Source: an uncultured Bacteroidota bacterium (GTDB taxonomy: Bacteria > Bacteroidota > Bacteroidia > Bacteroidales > VadinHA17). From it: 64,000 nucleotides of DNA. The notes beneath the pieces were generated by a model that had not been told where the DNA came from, made no database searches, and saw only the letters and a program-made list of their open reading frames with translations. The stretch spans positions 83,611 to 147,610 of the forward strand of contig CAIJYD010000101.1 of assembly GCA_903824785.1 (NCBI GenBank), read 5' to 3'. The position numbers were made by a program, and so were the translations under genes. This document shows positions 34,672 through 43,961 of this stretch, piece by piece (the first letter of the stretch is position 1; every line of letters begins with the position of its first letter).

Positions 34672-35710
34672 CTCTTACTTCAAAATGGGTTGGTTTGCCC
34701 AATAATCCTTTATTATCTGAAAGCCAGGCTGCAATCCATTTTATTACCTGATCTACAGCAACTTCCGGTTTGCCAAACAGACCGAATGCCTGTTCCGAAT
34801 TACTTAGAAGAGCAGTGGGAGCCTCACTATTGACAAAAACAGGTTTGACTCCGAACAGTTTTCCGAATTTTTTTGCCACCTCCCTAACTGAAAGGATTTC
34901 CGGTCCGGTTAAGTTTAAAACTTTTGCAGGTTTTTTTACATGTTCCATCGAACGGAGGACAAAATTATTCATATCGCCCTGCCAGATAACATTAAAATAA
35001 CCCATTGTCAGGTCGACAGGCAGGTTGTTTTTAACCTTTATTGCAATATCCACCAGTACACCATACCGCATTTCTACAGAATAATTGAGTCGTATCAGGG
35101 CAATTTCTGTTTTGTTTTTCAAACCGGAATATTCAAACATTCTCTCTCTTCCCAGACAAGACTGAGCATATTCACCTACTGCAACCGGGGGATCGCTCTC
35201 CAGAGATCCGCCTGATTCAACAGAAACAAGCGGATAGACGCAGCCGGTTGAAAATGCAACAATCCTGGAATGTTTGAAATGGTCTGCGACGATTGCGGGC
35301 AGATAAGAATTTATTGCCCATGTCATTGCAAGATTATCAATCGATCCGAACTTCATTCCTGCCAGAAAAAAAACATTTTTCATTGTTGGCAGAGAGGTGG
35401 TAAAGTTTGTATCCAACAGGTCCCCGTGGATAGTTTCGATACCGGATTTCTCAATTTTTTCCTGCTGTTTCTTATTTTCAAATAGCGAAACGCCGATGAT
35501 TCTTTTTTTGATACCGGCTTCGTCGCATGCCCTTTTTGCCATACGTGCCAGCGATTGTCCTATTTTCCCTGAAACCCCTAAAAATATAATGCCCCCTTCC
35601 AACCGCGAAAACATTTCGATCAACCCTTTACCTGGTCTTGAAAGGAGCTCTTCAAGCTGTTCCTCATTTTCTATTTTTTCGGGATAACCTTTAATTTTCA
35701 ATTTCTCCAT
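34658..35710 (-). CDS. NAD-dependent epimerase/dehydratase-like protein (short-chain dehydrogenase superfamily)
   Basis: A 350-residue extended short-chain dehydrogenase-like protein. The nucleotide-binding start is GIIFLGVSGKIGQSLARMA. The catalytic segment reads VGEYAQSCLGRERMFEY: the Tyr is present but the Lys of YxxxK is Cys. LRLNYSVEMRYGVL-like and NLTGPEILSVREVAKKFG segments are typical of the family. From memory the YAQSC form is kept in a wider subfamily, so it may be a real variant and not decay. The gene overlaps both neighbours (13 and 14 bp). The reaction is probably redox or epimerisation of the same substrate as the adjacent aldolase. Confidence 0.85.
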   Translation of the reverse strand: MEKLKIKGYPEKIENEEQLEELLSRPGKGLIEMFSRLEGGIIFLGVSGKIGQSLARMAKRACDEAGIKKRIIGVSLFENKKQQEKIEKSGIETIHGDLLDTNFTTSLPTMKNVFFLAGMKFGSIDNLAMTWAINSYLPAIVADHFKHSRIVAFSTGCVYPLVSVESGGSLESDPPVAVGEYAQSCLGRERMFEYSGLKNKTEIALIRLNYSVEMRYGVLVDIAIKVKNNLPVDLTMGYFNVIWQGDMNNFVLRSMEHVKKPAKVLNLTGPEILSVREVAKKFGKLFGVKPVFVNSEAPTALLSNSEQAFGLFGKPEVAVDQVIKWIAAWLSDNKGLLGKPTHFEVRDGKY

Positions 35711-36813
35711 TTTATAATAATATCTCTGTAAATATTTACTGATTTTTCAAGCTTATCAATATAGCAAAATTCATCTGTCTGATGTGCCATTTCAGGCTGG
35801 CCGGGGCCCAGAATAACAACAGGAACGCCGTTATACATTCTCTGAAGAACGGATCCGTCGGTTAAATAGGGAAGTGCTTTGGGATACGTTCCATCACTTC
35901 TGTCTGTACCGCAGACATCGTACACAAGCTGAATGAACCGGCTATTTTCGTCTGAGGAAACCGCTTTCAGATCAACAAGGGTCTCCAGAGCGATTTCATT
36001 TCCAAACTCCGTGCCAAGTCTCCTGAGGATCAGATCGTGATCAACCTTGGTAGTTGACCGAATGTCAATTGTAAACTCTGCATGATCGGGCACTGAATTA
36101 ATATTCATACCGCCATTTATTTTACCAACGTTGATCGTAGGAAATCCAAGTAACGGGTCTTTCTCTGCTTCAAATTTGAAATCCATTATTTTCATAATTG
36201 ATCCTGCAGCTTTGTAGATAGCATTAACTCCTAATTCAGGCATTGATGAGTGAGCTGTTAATCCGGAGGCAACTGCATTGAGATAAAGTGCTCCTTTGTG
36301 CCCTATGGCCGGAATGTTGGCTGTAGGTTCTCCGACGATTATTGCACTGGCTCTTCCAGGGTCTTTAATTGTTTTTGCAAGCTGCTGTATTCCAAGACAT
36401 CCGAGTTCTTCTCCTGCAGTAAAAATGAGTCTTAATCCGCCTTCCGGAGGAGCTTCATTGAATGATTGAATTGAAGCTAAGATCATTGCAGCCAATCCGC
36501 CTTTCATATCGCTTGATCCGCGCCCCCATATTTTTCCATCTTTAATATCACCTGCAAAAGGATCAGCATTCCATTTATTATTACTCAGAGGAACTGTATC
36601 AAAGTGACCGGAGAGAACTAAAGGCGGCTTATTCCCCGATAATCCTCTTTCGGCAATAAGATGCAGGCGTCCTTCTTCAAATACCGGATAATTTGTTTGA
36701 AAACCATTGATGGCAAGGAGTTTGCCAGTAAACTCAGCTATCTCAGCCTCATTTCCCGGAGGATTTATATTATTGAAAGAAAGCAGTTTTCTTGTTAAAG
36801 AAATAACATCCAT
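35698..36813 (-). CDS. M20 family amidohydrolase/deacylase (ArgE/DapE-like)
   Basis: A 371-residue cytoplasmic metallohydrolase with two zinc-site signatures: LSGHFDTVPLSNNKW (His/Asp), GRGSSDMKGGLAAMI (Asp), FTAGEELGCLG (Glu pair), IVGEPTANIPAIGHKG and the C-terminal MAHQTDEFCYI (His). The dimerisation domain lies at residues about 175-285. The family removes acyl groups from N-acyl amino acids or cuts dipeptides. It is the first gene of the four-gene operon and overlaps the epimerase gene by 13 bp. As the first step it may deacylate the substrate before the redox and aldolase steps, by inference from order. A putative promoter lies at 36917-36924. Confidence 0.9.
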   Translation of the reverse strand: MDVISLTRKLLSFNNINPPGNEAEIAEFTGKLLAINGFQTNYPVFEEGRLHLIAERGLSGNKPPLVLSGHFDTVPLSNNKWNADPFAGDIKDGKIWGRGSSDMKGGLAAMILASIQSFNEAPPEGGLRLIFTAGEELGCLGIQQLAKTIKDPGRASAIIVGEPTANIPAIGHKGALYLNAVASGLTAHSSMPELGVNAIYKAAGSIMKIMDFKFEAEKDPLLGFPTINVGKINGGMNINSVPDHAEFTIDIRSTTKVDHDLILRRLGTEFGNEIALETLVDLKAVSSDENSRFIQLVYDVCGTDRSDGTYPKALPYLTDGSVLQRMYNGVPVVILGPGQPEMAHQTDEFCYIDKLEKSVNIYRDIIIKWRN

Positions 36814-36916
36814 AACTATTCAGATAAAATCATTTCGATCGCCTTTAGATTGATTATTATTTCAGCGATTCCATTAATCTTAAAACCCCACTCATTTTTC
36901 TGCTGTTTATTGAGTC

Positions 36917-36924
36917 AAAGATAA
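36917..36924 (-). promoter_or_regulatory. Bacteroidota-type -7 box (TATCTTTG on minus strand)
   Basis: On the minus strand this reads TATCTTTG, a perfect TAxxTTTG match, about 100 bp before the M20 gene start at 36813. No clear TTTG is seen at the usual -33 spacing. Confidence 0.35.
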
Positions 36925-37002
36925 TAATACATTAGCTAATCAGTGATAATTGGTCGATTTTATATAGTTTGAATCAGATACATGAAATTGATCATAATAA
37001 TA

Positions 37003-37033
37003 TTGTGAGAGCAAAGAAATTATGCTAATTTGC
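37003..37033 (+). promoter_or_regulatory. Possible promoter of the esterase/CBM9 pair
   Basis: TTG at 37003-37005 is followed after about 20 bp by TAATTTG (37026-37032), one base short of TAxxTTTG. The ATG is at 37060, giving a leader of about 25 nt. Confidence 0.3.
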
Positions 37034-37059
37034 ATCAGGATTGTTCAAGAAAATAGCCG

Positions 37060-39300
37060 ATGATTAAGAGATTATTTTACGTTGTTATTAATGTTTTATT
37101 GATCAGGATCATCTTTTTAAGTGGTTCTCTTTTTGCCGGGGAGGTGAAAATTATCGATTCGAGGCATTATAGCCAGGTGTTTGGAGAAATCAGAAATTTC
37201 AGGGTTTTTCTGCCTCCCGGTTATTACGACAATCCGCAGAAGAGATACCCGGTTATTTACTACTATCACGGCTGGTCGCAGAGATATTTTGGCAGTGGCC
37301 CCGATGCTTATGCCGCATGTGATAGGGGAGATGATAATAAGGGCGACAATATTGCAGCTTTTGTGGCTGCTCATGATGTAATTATCGTAAAACCAGACGG
37401 TTTTAACAGAGGACCTTCAGAGGAATATTATCTCCGCCCTTACAATGTTTCACCTGTTGAGACTTACCGTCAGTTTCCGGTATATTTTCCAGAACTTGTT
37501 AATTTTATTGATGGTAATTATAATACAATTGCAGAAAGGAGCCACCGTGCCATTTCCGGTCTGTCAATGGGTGGTTTTATGTCGTTCGTGATAGGTGGAA
37601 AATATCCTCATCTTGTTTCGGCAATAGGCAGCTTCTGCGGATCGCCGGAATTTGCTATCGGGCCTGAAAGTTTTCCTGTTGAATACAGGCATATTGATAT
37701 GTTTAGAAACTATGCCGGGACAAATGTAAGGCTCAATTTCGGTGACGAAGATTTTATTCGTTTTTATCACAGGGATCTGAATAAAGTATGGGGCCAGGTA
37801 ATGGATAACTACGAATTCAAAATATATAAAGGAGCACATTCAACCTGCGGAATGGGGGAGATGTTTGATTTTATAATGAAAACATTTGATAATCCTCCGC
37901 AAAAACCTGCTAAATGGGATCATATAGATGTTTATCCTCTGTTTTCGGTATGGGATTATTGTGTCAGTTCTGACCGCGACCTTCCCGGATATACCATATT
38001 TGAAAATGTTGATGAGCGCGGCTTCAGATGTTCAGTGAGGGAACACCTTCCCGATGGTGAGGTTATGTCGCAGGTAAGAATAACTGTTACAACGCCGCCT
38101 GTTTATGAAAAAAATGCTCTTTATACAGTAAATGATATAGTTGCCTCCAGGTTGAAATCAACGAGCTATTCCCTGAAGAGTGATAACTCAGGCAGACTGA
38201 AAATTTCTCTTGATGGTGATATTCATGAGATAGGAATAAATAAAACAGCCGATAAGCCAAATCTCTCCATTGCATCTGTTTCATTGGAAAATCAGGGTTA
38301 TGCACTGATTAATAAGAATGTTGCATTGAAGATAAAATTGCTGAACAAAGGGCTTGCTGATGGAGATGACATAAAAGCTACGTTGTCGGCAATGAGGAGG
38401 AGCACTTCAGTTGTTAAATCTGAAGCCGTCTTTGGCAGTATAAAAATAAATGAAACAGGAGAGTCGGGAAATTCATTTATATTTCGTGTTATTCCGGACA
38501 GTGTGGAAGTAGTAAAATTTCTTCTCACAATAAGGGATAATAAGAACAATGTATGGCGGGAATATTTTACCCTCCCGGTCTTTAAAGAGCTTCCTGTAAT
38601 CAACGAGTTTGAAATAGCAGATGGCAGAAAAGTTACTGTTGCAAAAGAGGGTATGAGCAGCGAAACTTTAGTGCTGGGTTCCGGCAACGGTGACGGTATC
38701 GCCAATCCGGGCGAATCAATAGTTGTACTTGTAAAGGATCTTGAAAAGTTGTGGCGTACAGAGCTGGTATATTCCGGGAATTACATAAATCCGTATGGAG
38801 TAAATATCAGAAAATCTGACAACTGGGGCTCCTACGATCATGTTGGCGGATCGGCAAAATATTCAATTCCTATGATCTCTTCAGGTTGTCCTGCTAATGA
38901 GGTTATTAATTTCATTGCTTCATACTGGCTTCCTGAGAATCCAAATCACATTATTAAACAGGGAAGGATATCTGTGAAAGTTGCAGGAGAGGACAAGACT
39001 CCTCCTGATCTTGAGTGGGTAAGAGTACCAGGGGATAATATTATTCAGGCAAAGATTTATGATGGATCGGCGATTCACGATGTTCAAGCAAAACTTATTC
39101 TGAAAGATAAACCTGATAACTTTTTTGAGATCGGATTAAAGGATGATGGCAGTAATGGGGATAAAACGAAGGAAGATAATATTTTCAGTTTTGAAGTTCC
39201 TGAAAGGCGGTTCGGACTTTACCGTATTCAGATTTCAGCATCAGACTCTTATGGAAATCTGATGACAAAACAAAGTCCGGATATTTTTGTAATCCATTAA
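37060..39300 (+). CDS. Secreted CE1-type esterase with C-terminal accessory domains
   Basis: A 746-residue protein with a signal peptide (ends LSGSLFAGE). Residues about 40-280 are a complete alpha/beta-hydrolase of the esterase-D/feruloyl-esterase type: FRVFLPPGYYDN, VIYYYHGWSQ, nucleophile elbow ISGLSMGGFMSF, an acid in NFGDEDFIRF and a catalytic His in YKGAHSTCGMG. The remaining 460 residues are beta-rich: a linker, a CARDB-like Ig domain (LSIASVSLENQGYALINKN), a SGNGDGIANPGES module and a final Ig-like domain (PPDLEWVRVPGD). Such enzymes release acetyl or hydroxycinnamoyl groups from plant glycans; the acyl type is unknown here. A CBM9-like gene follows after 62 bp. Confidence 0.85.
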   Translation: MIKRLFYVVINVLLIRIIFLSGSLFAGEVKIIDSRHYSQVFGEIRNFRVFLPPGYYDNPQKRYPVIYYYHGWSQRYFGSGPDAYAACDRGDDNKGDNIAAFVAAHDVIIVKPDGFNRGPSEEYYLRPYNVSPVETYRQFPVYFPELVNFIDGNYNTIAERSHRAISGLSMGGFMSFVIGGKYPHLVSAIGSFCGSPEFAIGPESFPVEYRHIDMFRNYAGTNVRLNFGDEDFIRFYHRDLNKVWGQVMDNYEFKIYKGAHSTCGMGEMFDFIMKTFDNPPQKPAKWDHIDVYPLFSVWDYCVSSDRDLPGYTIFENVDERGFRCSVREHLPDGEVMSQVRITVTTPPVYEKNALYTVNDIVASRLKSTSYSLKSDNSGRLKISLDGDIHEIGINKTADKPNLSIASVSLENQGYALINKNVALKIKLLNKGLADGDDIKATLSAMRRSTSVVKSEAVFGSIKINETGESGNSFIFRVIPDSVEVVKFLLTIRDNKNNVWREYFTLPVFKELPVINEFEIADGRKVTVAKEGMSSETLVLGSGNGDGIANPGESIVVLVKDLEKLWRTELVYSGNYINPYGVNIRKSDNWGSYDHVGGSAKYSIPMISSGCPANEVINFIASYWLPENPNHIIKQGRISVKVAGEDKTPPDLEWVRVPGDNIIQAKIYDGSAIHDVQAKLILKDKPDNFFEIGLKDDGSNGDKTKEDNIFSFEVPERRFGLYRIQISASDSYGNLMTKQSPDIFVIH

Positions 39301-39362
39301 TAAAAATAAGAGCGACACTCAGATATTTTGAAACACTAATCATTGACTAATACAACCAAAAA

Positions 39363-40100
39363 ATGAAAAGAAAACTTTTTTTTACGCTTTTCCTTATTTG
39401 TTTTCTGCCGGCATTCAGAAATGTGACAATCTCCGTGCAGGCTGCAAATCCTGAACCGGGTTCAATAACTGTTAAGAAAAGCACTGATTTTAAGGTTACA
39501 GGTGACGGTACCGCTGAAAACTGGAAGAGTACCGAATGGTTAAATATAGTTAAGCAGGGTGCAGGTTCATCTCCTTACCAAACAAAGGTAAAAGTTCTTT
39601 ATTCCGAAAAAGGGATTTACTTTCTTTTTGATTGTGAAGATAAAAAGCTTACATCAACCTTAAAAGCTGATTTTCTCAATTTATTTGTTGAAGATGTCGT
39701 TGAAGTCTTTCTATGGCCTGATGAGAGTTTTCCTGTCTATTTTGAGTATGAACTTTCTCCACTTAACTACGAACTGCCTATTATTATTCCCAATTATAAG
39801 GGAACTTTTTACGGATGGCAGCCCTGGCATTATGAAGGGGAGAGAAGGACTAGTCACGAAACAAGCGCAAGAGGCGGTAAAAAAGAAAGCGGAAGCGCTG
39901 TAACCGGGTGGATGGCTGAATTTTTTATTCCCTATAAACTACTCGTTCCTTTAAACCAGGTACCTCCTGTGGCAGGTACCAAATGGAGAGCAAATATGTA
40001 TCGGATCGACTATGATAATGGCACTGCACTTTTTGCCTGGCAAAAGATAACGAAGTCCTTCCACGAATACAATAATTTCGGGACCTTCATTTTTGAGTAA
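39363..40100 (+). CDS. Secreted CBM9-like carbohydrate-binding protein
   Basis: A 245-residue protein with a signal peptide followed by one beta-sandwich domain matching the carbohydrate-binding family-9-like group: DFKVTGDGTAENWKSTEW, KVKVLYSEKGIYFLFDCEDK, LFVEDVVEVFLWPDES, FEYELSPLNYELP, TGWMAEFFIPYKLL and WRANMYRIDYDNG. No catalytic domain is attached, so it probably binds glycan or sits in a complex. It lies 62 bp after the esterase gene and is likely co-transcribed. The last residue block FGTFIFE ends the domain, so the gene is complete. It is convergent with the amidohydrolase gene (28 bp). Confidence 0.87.
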   Translation: MKRKLFFTLFLICFLPAFRNVTISVQAANPEPGSITVKKSTDFKVTGDGTAENWKSTEWLNIVKQGAGSSPYQTKVKVLYSEKGIYFLFDCEDKKLTSTLKADFLNLFVEDVVEVFLWPDESFPVYFEYELSPLNYELPIIIPNYKGTFYGWQPWHYEGERRTSHETSARGGKKESGSAVTGWMAEFFIPYKLLVPLNQVPPVAGTKWRANMYRIDYDNGTALFAWQKITKSFHEYNNFGTFIFE

Positions 40101-40128
40101 AAGAGCTGATTATCTGTTTTTTGGAATT

Positions 40129-41868
40129 TTAATGTCTTGTTGCTGAGGTATATATAATTTCTCCGCCCAGTATTGTCATAACAGATTCTATCTCTTTTAT
40201 TTCATCTGCAGTGCAGGTTAAGATGTCGTTTGAAATTATTACCATGTCTGCCAGTTTCCCGGGTTCAATTGATCCTTTAATCGATTCTTCGAAAGAGGCA
40301 TATGCATTATTAATTGTATAAGTTTTCAATGCCTCTTCTCTTGATAAAGCTTCCTGGGGATTAATAATGGAACCGCGTTCGGTTTTTCTTGTTACCATTG
40401 CCCACATAGCCAGAAACGGATTGTAAGGATTAATGGAGGCATCAGCATCCCATTTTACCATATGGTCCGATCCTCCGTTGATAATGACGCCGGCATCAGT
40501 AAGCGATCTGTAAGGATGAAACGATTCAGCCCTCTTTTTCCCGAGAATATAATCCATTGCATCGGCATCCTTATAAAACCAGGCAGCCTGCATATTGGCC
40601 AGAATACCCAGTTCATTCATCTGTGTTATTGCATCCTTGCTGAAAAAATTGCCGTGTATAATAGAAAACCTCTTTCCCTTAATGGATTTTGTAAGATTCA
40701 CCTCATTGAAAACATCAAGGAGCAGGGCAACAGAACCGTCACCTGTGGCATGGGCAGTGAAGCTCCAGTTAAACTCATTGGCTACTGAAACGATTGCCAG
40801 TAATTCTTCCCTCGAAAAGTTGATCACACCACGGTACTCTTTATCCTCAATACCAAAGATCTGATTTGCTTTCTCGCCCCACGGCTCAGCCATCTGTGCA
40901 GTTCCTGTCAGTATTCCTCCGTCAAGAAATACTTTCAACGATCCGATTCTTACCCATTCATCGCCCGGTCCGGTAATATTCCCGTAGTGCGCTACCTCTT
41001 TCCTGACCGATTCTTTTGTTATTTTGTCTATATCAGGAAGAAGAATATTCTGATAGATTCTGGCAGTGAGAAGTTTTTTTTCTGCCAGATCCCTGTACAT
41101 CTTTACCGATTCAAAATTGCCTGTACCTGAAAAAAGTCCTGTTATCCCATAGCGGTTATAGCGCTTTAGCATCGCCAGCAGAGCATCCTCTTTTTCCTGG
41201 AATGTCAGTGGGGACTCCTTCGGTATTTGAAGCAGGTTAAAGGCTGAGGCTCTGATAAATCCAGTAGGCAATCCGGTTTTGCCATCTTTTATTATACCCG
41301 GATTATCTGATTTGTTTGTAATTTCTGAAAGCTTCATAGCTGCTGAATTTACCATTCCTCCAAAAGAACCATTCAGAAAAACAGGATTATCAGGGGCAGC
41401 CTTATCAAGCTCCGCAAGAGTAGGTTGTCGCATCTCTTCCAGACGGGTTGAAAAGAACTTGGGGAATAATATCCATTTCCCTTTCTCTTTTATTTTAGCC
41501 TGTTCTTCGATCCAGTTCAGAAGCTGGCTTATTGTATGAACATCAGGAATAACCTCATGTAGTTCGCTTAGCGATGCTGTTTCAGGGTGGAGATGTGAAT
41601 CAATTAATCCGGGAATGACTGTTTTTCCCTTAAGATTGATGGTTTTTGTCTTCCGGCCTGTCAGTTTTCTCATCTGACTGTTGGTGCCTACAGAAATGAT
41701 CTTGCCTTTTGAAATGGCCACAGCACTGGCAATGGTAAAGTTTTTGTCAACGGTGATAATCTTACCATTATACAGAATCATGTCGGCAAAAAATTCCGGC
41801 TTACAGGCAAAATGAATTGTTAAAAGAATCATCAGGACGATTGCTGTTAAGAGAGATATTTTTTTCAT
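40129..41868 (-). CDS. YtcJ-type amidohydrolase lipoprotein
   Basis: I place the start at the ATG at 41868 (579 residues). This gives a lipoprotein signal ending LTIHFAC; the frame is open to 41925, but that extension hides the signal. The amidohydrolase barrel shows the metal site GLIDSHLHPETAS, later FLDGGILTGTAQMAEPWG, ATGDGSVALLLDVF, IIHGNFF, and the terminal GGSDHMVKWDADASINPY, all typical of the YtcJ/ADP-like subfamily annotated as amidohydrolase family 3. Substrates in this subfamily are mostly unknown; N-substituted amides or cyclic amides are possible. It stands alone between convergent and divergent neighbours. Confidence 0.88.
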   Translation of the reverse strand: MKKISLLTAIVLMILLTIHFACKPEFFADMILYNGKIITVDKNFTIASAVAISKGKIISVGTNSQMRKLTGRKTKTINLKGKTVIPGLIDSHLHPETASLSELHEVIPDVHTISQLLNWIEEQAKIKEKGKWILFPKFFSTRLEEMRQPTLAELDKAAPDNPVFLNGSFGGMVNSAAMKLSEITNKSDNPGIIKDGKTGLPTGFIRASAFNLLQIPKESPLTFQEKEDALLAMLKRYNRYGITGLFSGTGNFESVKMYRDLAEKKLLTARIYQNILLPDIDKITKESVRKEVAHYGNITGPGDEWVRIGSLKVFLDGGILTGTAQMAEPWGEKANQIFGIEDKEYRGVINFSREELLAIVSVANEFNWSFTAHATGDGSVALLLDVFNEVNLTKSIKGKRFSIIHGNFFSKDAITQMNELGILANMQAAWFYKDADAMDYILGKKRAESFHPYRSLTDAGVIINGGSDHMVKWDADASINPYNPFLAMWAMVTRKTERGSIINPQEALSREEALKTYTINNAYASFEESIKGSIEPGKLADMVIISNDILTCTADEIKEIESVMTILGGEIIYTSATRH

Positions 41869-41974
41869 TTCACGTCTATTAAACTGTCCGGTAAATTCCG
41901 GAATATTTCCGGTTGAAAGAGTCATTGTGGCTTTCCTGATTTTCTTCAGGATTCATAACAAAGAAAAACATTAA

Positions 41975-42007
41975 TTTGTAGAATAATCCATAAAATACTT
42001 AGATTTG
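41975..42007 (+). promoter_or_regulatory. Bacteroidota promoter TTTG-N21-TAGATTTG
   Basis: A -33 TTTG (41975-41978), a 21-bp spacer and a perfect -7 TAGATTTG (42000-42007) precede the secreted-protein gene. Transcription should begin near 42012, leaving about a 78-nt leader to the preferred ATG at 42090. Confidence 0.55.
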
Positions 42008-42089
42008 ATAAATGAAAATTTGAGTTTGCTCTGCGATGTGTTTTACAATTAGTACAATGAAGGGGCTGATTAAACTAAGACCAGTTAGT

Positions 42090-42752
42090 ATGAAACAAGT
42101 AATTTATGATTCGGTATTTAAAAAGTTGATGCAGATATGTTTGTTTTCAGGTATCGCTTTAATCTCCTTTGCAAAATGTGATGCACAGTACAGACCCGGA
42201 ATGTTTTTCAGGGAAGACTGGAAAGAAACTCCTGCTGCAACACCTGTTAATCAGGCACATGTTGTAAACAATAACCTTATTCTTGGTTTGTATGGAAAGG
42301 GATGTGATAGTTTAAAGAAGAGCCATCATGAAACTCCGGTTGATGACCCTTATTATATCTGGTCGGGGTTATGCCTGGGAAACTGGGTAGTAACTCTGAA
42401 AAACAGCAAATCGTATGTTGATTTAAGCGGTTATGCAAAAATCAGGTGGAGATCGAAGCAAAGCGGACTCAGATCCCTTCATCCCGTTCTTAAGCTCGCT
42501 GACGGTACATGGCTGGTCGGCAGCCAGGGTGATGATCTTTCAAAAGACTGGAGGGTCTGCGAGATAAATATTATGGATGTAAACTGGTATGTACTTAATA
42601 TTAAAACTGTTATTGAGGTTAAGCCTGCAACTAATATCAATCTTTCCAAAGTAGATGAAATAGGCTTTACTGATTTAATGACAGGGGGTGGGAGTGATGC
42701 CTGCTCACGGCTCGACTGGATTGAAGTTTACGGTAAACCGGTTGCCAGGTAG
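42090..42752 (+). CDS. Secreted protein of unknown function
   Basis: About 220 residues from the ATG at 42090; an in-frame ATG at 42036 would add 18 residues ahead of a normal signal peptide (ends near FAKCDAQ), so the later start is preferred. The mature protein is beta-rich and Trp-rich: YRPGMFFREDWKETPA, YYIWSGLCLGNWVVTL, YAKIRWRSKQSGLRSLHPVL, LADGTWLVGSQGDD and CSRLDWIEVYG. The pattern suggests a single carbohydrate-binding or laminin-G-like sandwich, but I do not recognise a family. It is followed by a short gap and the truncated glycosyltransferase on the other strand. Function unknown; glycan binding is a guess. Confidence 0.75.
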   Translation: MKQVIYDSVFKKLMQICLFSGIALISFAKCDAQYRPGMFFREDWKETPAATPVNQAHVVNNNLILGLYGKGCDSLKKSHHETPVDDPYYIWSGLCLGNWVVTLKNSKSYVDLSGYAKIRWRSKQSGLRSLHPVLKLADGTWLVGSQGDDLSKDWRVCEINIMDVNWYVLNIKTVIEVKPATNINLSKVDEIGFTDLMTGGGSDACSRLDWIEVYGKPVAR

Positions 42753-42797
42753 AATTCACGGCATGCGGCATAAGGTATGCGGATTGCGGCCACTAAA

Positions 42798-43613
42798 TCA
42801 ATCTTGGAAATTCCTATTAATTATTTCAATAAGCCTACTGGCATTGGTGAGGTTACAGTAATTCTCAGAAAGAAGTTTCTGACGTTCTGTTATCATCTCA
42901 GTTGTAAATGGCAGATGCATTAGCTTATGGATCTGAGCAATAATTTCGGAATTGGAATCTGCAGTATAACAGACTTTTCCCAGGGAGTTATTTTTTGAAG
43001 CAATTGAGTTTATCAGGCAATGTCTGCCGGCATAAAGTGCCAATAATAGTTTCAGTTTAAAACCATTTGTTGTCAAAGCCGGAAGGAGATGGATCTGGGC
43101 ATTCATAATTAGTGATGCCATTTCGCCTTTTTCAGGATTTGAGACCACCTGTATATTGGAATAATGTGAAGCTAGAGATGTTAATTTCTCAGAGGGATTT
43201 TTCCCGGCAATAATACAGAAATAAGGGATTTTTGAAAATACATTGGTAATAAGTGAGTTTGAAATAGCCTCGTTCTCATTGACTGACAAATCTCCATGGA
43301 ATAGTATAAAATCGCCAATTCCGGTTAAACTTTCTGAATGATTATAAGGATGGAATGGCCCAATTAATAGAGAATTGTGATATTTTCTGCTAAAATAATT
43401 GTGGTCATTTGGAGATATGGCAAGAACGCAGGTTACGCTTCGAAGTACTTTTTCATAAAATTTTAGTTTAAGTGCTTCTACCATGAAATAGAACTTCTTA
43501 ATTGGATTCGATTCGGTTCTTGAAAGTGACATGTAATATCGATGCTCAATATTGTGTGCCCGGACAATCTTTATGCGGCCTGTTAAAGCCTTGTGGTTCG
43601 TTCGGAATGACAA
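42798..43613 (-). pseudogene. 5'-truncated GT-B glycosyltransferase
   Basis: The open frame runs from a TTG at 43613 (open to 43634, where a stop lies at 43635-43637) and gives 271 residues. It starts inside a GT-B fold: RIKIVRAHNIEHRYY is normally about 100 residues into this Bacteroidota family, and NPIKKFYFMVEALKLKFYEKVL, LAISPNDHNYF, ILFHGDLSVNENEAI, CIIAGKNPSEKL and LLALYAGRHCLIN follow in the family's order to the normal C terminus. The N-terminal acceptor half is missing, and no start codon of normal type or signal of it is visible upstream in any frame. The gene therefore looks like a decayed 3' fragment next to a palindrome-rich scar. Confidence 0.75.
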
Positions 43614-43878
43614 AATTATGCTAAACCTGGGCGACTATCTTCCGTGAACCGTGACCTCCAGGCAGCACTCGTTTCATCGCTGAGGATCGAGATTTTGAAA
43701 GAATCCACTACATACGAATCACAGGAAATATTAGATTACCAAATTAAGGTAGATGAATGAGGAAAATAATTCAATTATAAAACATTGTTAATATAAGGAT
43801 TAAGCCTTTACCCATATTTATTTCAGCCTCCCCATGTCCTTATACGAGCAATCTATGCATAAAGCTGATCTGATATAA

Positions 43879-43961
43879 CGCCCTTTCCGGGCTTGGTTTA
43901 AGAGGGTAGTCATCTACCCCAGGTTGCACCGGGGGGTATTCATATTTAGCCACTTTGTGGC
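43879..43961. repeat. Cluster of three short palindromes
   Basis: Three inverted repeats lie in a row: GCCC-TTTCCG-GGC (43880-43892), TACCCC with GGGGTA (43914-43919 and 43932-43937), and AGCCAC-TTT-GTGGCT (43947-43961). The spacing is compact, like REP-type or structured-RNA DNA. No family could be named. Confidence 0.65.

Noticed and set aside
42753..42797. Terminator between the secreted-protein gene and the glycosyltransferase fragment
   Set aside because: Only a 5-bp stem, GCATA-AGG-TATGC (42768-42780), with no U-tail; too weak to credit.
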